The notes below the pieces were generated by a model, which did no database searches, had not been told where the DNA came from, and saw only the letters and a list, made by a program, of their open reading frames with translations. Below, piece after piece: positions 60,170 through 64,000 of a stretch of DNA of 64,000 bases. This DNA is from Flammeovirgaceae bacterium UBA7330 (lineage in GTDB: Bacteria; Bacteroidota; Bacteroidia; Cytophagales; Cyclobacteriaceae). Made by a program: the position numbers and the translations under genes. The stretch lies in NCBI GenBank assembly GCA_002471275.1, contig DKPQ01000012.1:1-64000 (forward strand), written 5' to 3'. Every line of letters begins with the position of its first letter. The stretch's first letter is position 1.

Positions 60170-60234
60170 TCCGGATCAGGTTTATTGTAAAAACCACTAT
60201 TTTAGTAGCCCCTAACCGACCTTTTTCTTATCTA

Positions 60235-62568
60235 ATGACTAAATCACCTTCCCGCAGACTGGCTGCTATTATGTTCACCGATATCGTCGGTTATTCAGCA
60301 TTGATGCAAAAAGATGAGGTCACGGCAGCTGCCACACGAAAACGGCACAGAGAAACATTTGAAAGCAAACACACGGAATTTCACGGTGAGATCATCCAGT
60401 ATTACGGTGATGGAACACTGAGCATTTTCGGGAGTGCAGTAGAAGCAGTAAAGTGTGCCACTGAAATCCAGGTCGAACTATCATCCGGGAATCCAAAAGT
60501 TCCTCTGCGCATCGGGTTGCACCTGGGCGACATCGTCCATACAGGCACGGAGGTTTATGGTGACAGTGTGAATGTGACCGCCAGAATTGAACACATTGGC
60601 GTGACAGGATCAGTGCTCGTTTCTGAAAAAATCAACTCTGAGCTGAAGAACCATCACATTAAAACCCTTTCCATGGGTAAATTTGACTTCAAAAACATTG
60701 CTCAACCTATGGAGGTTTTTGCTGTGGATCATCCCGGAATCCATGTTCCCCAAACTGATGAGCTGCAAGGCAAAAAAAGTAATGTGAGCACAAGTGTTGC
60801 GGTGCTTCCTTTCGTAAATATGAGTGCCAACAAAGACAATGAGTTCTTTAGCGATGGCATGACAGAGGAGATCATCAATGCACTTACGGGGATCAAAGAG
60901 CTCAAAGTCACTTCCAGGACTTCATCATTTTTCTTCAAAAACAAGACGATCCCCATCCAGGAGATCGGACAACAGTTGGGAGTATCGATCCTACTGCAAG
61001 GTAGTGTGAGGCTGGCGGGCAATAAAATGCGGATATCGGCTCAATTGGTGAATGTCGAGAATGACGAGCATTTCTGGTCCGAGACATTTGACCGGTCCTT
61101 TGATGATATTTTTGCTGTTCAGGATGAAATCAGTCTGCTCATAGCCGACAAGCTACGAGAGCATACCGGTCACTTTGAGATCAGCGATCAACTGGTGGAA
61201 GCTCCGGGAGTACCCCCATCGATCTATAAACGCTATCTACAAAGCAGGTACCAGGTACTAAAAATGAACAAGCCCGATCTTGAAGAGGGACTTTCTGTAC
61301 TTCTTGAGATTACCGATCAACATAAAAGCTTTACTCCTGCTTTTCTAGGCGTTAGCATGGCTTATACACTTACAGGGGCACTGGGATTTATGCCTGCGGG
61401 TGAAGCCTGGATGAAGAGCAAACCTTACCTTGACAAAGCTATTGAATTAGACAAAGACCATCCGGAATGTTTACTCCAGCAGTCCTGGATCTCCTTTTTC
61501 CAGGATTGGGATCTTCCTGCAGCATATGCTTATGTCAACAAAACTTTGGAGATACGCCCGGTAGTCGACGCTTATCAGACGATGACATCGATGCTTACGG
61601 CAGAGGGTAAGCTGAAAGCAGCACATCACTATATAGATACAGCCCTTGAGATTGACCCACTCTCAGAGATCACACACCACCTCAAAGGGTATACCCTTTA
61701 CCTGGAGGAAAAGTACGAAGAGTCATTAGTGTATTTCAGGAAATCCATTGCGCTGAAGGAAGGTTCTCATGTATCCCTTTTATACCTGGGACAGGCGCTT
61801 ATCCAAATGGGGAAAGCTGGTGAAGCATTTGAATACTTCCAAAATCTTCCTCAAGGAACAGATGAACTTTACGCGATCGGTGGTACGGTCCTTGCAAATG
61901 CTGCTTTAGGAAATAAAAAGGAAGTGGCACTGGGTATTGGAAAAATCAAGACCTACCTGGAATCAGAGTTCATGGAACGTGCAATCAACCTGTTGGTCCT
62001 TTGCTATACCCTGGAGAAAAAATATGATAAGGCAGTTGAAATGGTGGAGAAGGGAATGGAGTACCATTTACCCCTAATTGTGTATCTCAATGTGGAGCCA
62101 ATGCTCAAACCACTTCATGAGGCATCACGATTCAAGGAACTCATGGGGCAAATATTTGGTGATACTCAATCACATGAGGAACATACAAGAAAATACAAAA
62201 AATCACTGCTTAACCCTGAATTACTTAGTCAGTATCATGATCAGTTGAAAGACCTTATGATCACCGAACAGCCCCACCTTAACCCAAACCTCACACTTAG
62301 GGATCTTGCCGACCAGATGGAGGTTCCAGCAAACCAATTCTCACAATTGCTCAATGAAGGCTTTAACCAGAATTTCTCTGAATTCATCAATGCTTACAGG
62401 TTGGAAACATTTAAGGAAAAAGTCGCAGATCCCAAAAACAGCCACCTTACCCTTCTGGCTATTGCCTATGACAGCGGCTTCAACTCCAAGACCGTGTTTA
62501 ACACATACTTCAAGAAAGTGACGGGACAGACGCCGAAGGCCTACATGAAGACCATCACTCAGAAATAA
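60235..62568 (+). CDS. Class III nucleotidyl cyclase fused to TPRs and an AraC-type DNA-binding domain
   Basis: 777 residues. Residues 8-170 form a class III cyclase: Asp16 in 'MFTDIVGYS' and Asp59 in 'YYGDGTLSIF' bind metals, Asn113 and Arg117 in 'GDSVNVTARIEHI' are the transition-state residues. Residues about 185-325 resemble the TolB/FlgO-like domain seen in such cyclases ('VAVLPFVNMSANKDNEFFSDGMTEEI'). About 330-600 hold TPRs. The last 95 residues are an AraC helix-turn-helix pair ('LTLRDLADQMEVPANQFSQLLN', 'LTLLAIAYDSGFNSKTVFNTYFKKVTGQTPKAYMK' in parts). No membrane segment is seen. The catalytic residues favour an active adenylate cyclase. Confidence 0.9.
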   Translation: MTKSPSRRLAAIMFTDIVGYSALMQKDEVTAAATRKRHRETFESKHTEFHGEIIQYYGDGTLSIFGSAVEAVKCATEIQVELSSGNPKVPLRIGLHLGDIVHTGTEVYGDSVNVTARIEHIGVTGSVLVSEKINSELKNHHIKTLSMGKFDFKNIAQPMEVFAVDHPGIHVPQTDELQGKKSNVSTSVAVLPFVNMSANKDNEFFSDGMTEEIINALTGIKELKVTSRTSSFFFKNKTIPIQEIGQQLGVSILLQGSVRLAGNKMRISAQLVNVENDEHFWSETFDRSFDDIFAVQDEISLLIADKLREHTGHFEISDQLVEAPGVPPSIYKRYLQSRYQVLKMNKPDLEEGLSVLLEITDQHKSFTPAFLGVSMAYTLTGALGFMPAGEAWMKSKPYLDKAIELDKDHPECLLQQSWISFFQDWDLPAAYAYVNKTLEIRPVVDAYQTMTSMLTAEGKLKAAHHYIDTALEIDPLSEITHHLKGYTLYLEEKYEESLVYFRKSIALKEGSHVSLLYLGQALIQMGKAGEAFEYFQNLPQGTDELYAIGGTVLANAALGNKKEVALGIGKIKTYLESEFMERAINLLVLCYTLEKKYDKAVEMVEKGMEYHLPLIVYLNVEPMLKPLHEASRFKELMGQIFGDTQSHEEHTRKYKKSLLNPELLSQYHDQLKDLMITEQPHLNPNLTLRDLADQMEVPANQFSQLLNEGFNQNFSEFINAYRLETFKEKVADPKNSHLTLLAIAYDSGFNSKTVFNTYFKKVTGQTPKAYMKTITQK

Positions 62569-62623
62569 GTTCGGATTTAAAAACCCGAACGATTGCGGTA
62601 TCCCGCACTTCTACTTTTGGATC

Positions 62624-63646
62624 ATGAAACTTAAAAAAGAAATAATCATGATCACAAAGGACACACAATCCATGAAAGCCATCGTCTCCACAAAATACGG
62701 GTCACCCGATGTACTCAAATTTCAAGAGGTCGAAAAACCCACGCCAGGAGATGATGAAGTGCTGGTGAAAATCCATGCTGCATCTGTTACCCGGGCACAT
62801 TGCATGATGAGAACCGGATTCCCGCTGATCGGCAGGTTGTTTTTGGGGCTCACCAAACCAAAAAATACGATCTCAGGGACCGACCTCGCGGGTGTGGTGG
62901 AAGCTACCGGGAAAAATGTTTCAGACTTCAGTGTTGGTGAAGAAGTGTTCGGTTCAACTGACATTAACATGGGATGCTATGCAGAGTATGCCGTGATCAA
63001 AAAGGATGACATTCTGATCCATAAACCAAAAAATATCACTTTCGAAGAAGCCACGGCGATACTGGACGGCTCTACTACGGCTCTACCCTTTCTTCAAAGC
63101 ATCGCAAAAGTCCAAAGAGGTCAAAAAGTACTGATCAATGGGGCTTCCGGAGGAATCGGTACGGCAGCTGTACAACTAGCAAAGTTCTTCGGAGCACATG
63201 TCACGGGAGTTTGCGGGCCTACTAACCAGGAGATGGTGAAATCGCTTGGTGCCGACGAAGTGATTGATTATTCACAAACTGATTTCACCAGGAGCGATAC
63301 AAGATATGACATCATTTTCGATACAGTGGGAAAGCAATCATTCAAAAAATGCAAATCAGTGCTTATGCCCTTCGGTATCTACTTATCACCTGTCCTGAAT
63401 TTTGGATTGCTCATGGATATGTTTTTCACTTCACTATCTGGAAAAAAGCGGGCCATTTTCGCTGCAACAGGTATGCTGAAAACGGAAGAAAAATTGGAGA
63501 ACATCGGCTTCATCAGCTCCCTGATCAACCAGGAAAAACTGAAAGTAATCATTGATCGGACATTCCGTCTGGAAGAAACCGCTGATGCCCACAGGTATGT
63601 AGATCAGGGACATAAGAAAGGTAATGTGGTGCTGGTGATGGGGTGA
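62624..63646 (+). CDS. Zinc-independent MDR quinone oxidoreductase-like enzyme
   Basis: 340 residues; the family core starts 'MKAIVSTKYGSPDVLKF' at residue 17, so starts at 62648 or 62672 are also possible. 'GTDLAGVVEATGKNVSDF' and the NAD(P) motif 'GQKVLINGASGGIGTAAVQLAKFFG' (in parts, near 165) identify the medium-chain dehydrogenase superfamily without the catalytic zinc Cys/His set, as in quinone oxidoreductases. It would reduce quinones or enals with NADPH. It follows the cyclase gene by 55 bases. Confidence 0.88.
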   Translation: MKLKKEIIMITKDTQSMKAIVSTKYGSPDVLKFQEVEKPTPGDDEVLVKIHAASVTRAHCMMRTGFPLIGRLFLGLTKPKNTISGTDLAGVVEATGKNVSDFSVGEEVFGSTDINMGCYAEYAVIKKDDILIHKPKNITFEEATAILDGSTTALPFLQSIAKVQRGQKVLINGASGGIGTAAVQLAKFFGAHVTGVCGPTNQEMVKSLGADEVIDYSQTDFTRSDTRYDIIFDTVGKQSFKKCKSVLMPFGIYLSPVLNFGLLMDMFFTSLSGKKRAIFAATGMLKTEEKLENIGFISSLINQEKLKVIIDRTFRLEETADAHRYVDQGHKKGNVVLVMG

Positions 63647-63801
63647 GTATTCTCACTTGGGAAATCCCGGTTCGTGGAGATGTTATAGTTCAATCTCAGA
63701 TTGTCTGTGCAAAGGATACGGACCGAAAAACATTAAAATCCGAAAATCTCTTAATATTTCTTCTGACCAATTAGGGTAAATCAGGTCATAAAATCAATAA
63801 A

Positions 63802-64000
63802 CTAAATCTGTATAAAGCTTTTTAGTCTTGGCAATAAATTAATGATATCAGAATCCAAATTTTTAGTGAATTCCACTAATTGATTTTCAATTACAAATTG
63901 CAATTCAAACCTTTCTGAAGAATTATAGACAGCTATTCGATCATATGCTTGTATTGCATAATAATCCAACAACTCAAGGCCTTTATTGAATCTTTCTATT
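63802..64000 (-). CDS. C-terminal fragment of an unidentified gene, cut by the window edge
   Basis: The minus strand is open for 65 codons from the edge to TAG at 63802-63804, encoding 'KGLELLDYYAIQAYDRIA', 'SERFELQFVIENQLVEF' and 'LLPRLKSFIQI' at its end. Composition is AT-rich, helical and non-repetitive, consistent with a real protein, but no family is recognised. The 155 bases between the MDR stop and this frame show no other gene. Confidence 0.55.
   Translation of the reverse strand, partial: IERFNKGLELLDYYAIQAYDRIAVYNSSERFELQFVIENQLVEFTKNLDSDIINLLPRLKSFIQI

Overview
The window is a chromosomal segment of a Bacteroidota bacterium, most likely a marine member of the Cytophagales. The lineage is inferred from the gene repertoire: a short RpoD-type sigma factor, BatA-like and DUF4199 proteins, a PyrC-like protein with a degenerate active site, a START-like protein, the bacillithiol enzyme BshB1 and DUF6495-like and DUF349 proteins. 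Several upstream regions carry the Bacteroidota promoter signature TTG-N(18-21)-TAnnTTTG, and classical Shine-Dalgarno sequences are scarce.

Positions 1-32.6 kb are mainly core genome. In order they hold a helicase/TerB-like pair; acpH-crcB-dnaJ-like; an acyl-CoA thioesterase; a methyltransferase; a tightly overlapped minus-strand block (BatA-like, PyrC-like, two DUF4199 proteins, two family-2 glycosyltransferases); a lone response regulator; a PhoX-like protein; an HGSNAT-like acyltransferase; the miaE-yqgE-DUF349 run; pdxH with a glycosyltransferase; bshB1; trxB; and the block START-like/lptF/rpsO/pnp/rpoD. An elongator tRNA-Met closes this part. Dispersed intergenic repeat modules occur at 1-265, 4.86-5.4 and 7.3-7.54 kb, and a 21-bp palindrome occurs twice near 14.5 kb with a diverged relative at 39.35 kb.

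Positions 32.6-58 kb are accessory. The 3' end of tRNA-Met is duplicated about 705 bp downstream, with a broken gene between the copies and a RHH/ParE-type toxin-antitoxin pair after it. A long minus-strand run follows (34.1-46.4 kb): DUF5107/TPR protein, PhyH-like dioxygenase, enolase-superfamily dehydratase, DUF5060-type glycoside hydrolase, tartrate/D-malate dehydrogenase-like enzyme, a sialidase with a complete catalytic set, a second BNR protein, and a sugar-isomerase-like lipoprotein. Divergent to it are a Tat-exported metallophosphoesterase and a sulfatase. A Gfo/Idh/MocA oxidoreductase, a zeta-toxin pair, a second sulfatase and a DUF6364/PIN pair follow. This looks like an export-heavy glycan or acidic-sugar catabolic island, but there is no SusC/SusD pair, transporter or dedicated regulator in view.

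Positions 58-64 kb hold a GNAT acetyltransferase, a secreted phosphoesterase, a pentapeptide-repeat protein, an unusual class III nucleotidyl cyclase fused to TPRs and an AraC-type DNA-binding domain, an MDR oxidoreductase, and the 3' end of an unidentified gene cut by the window edge.

The strongest candidates for something undescribed are a nine-unit 21-bp periodic array at 51.07-51.26 kb beside a broken Xre/HipB-like regulator whose 18-bp palindromic operator is intact, the cyclase-TPR-AraC fusion, the tRNA-Met duplication, and the SusCD-less catabolic cluster.
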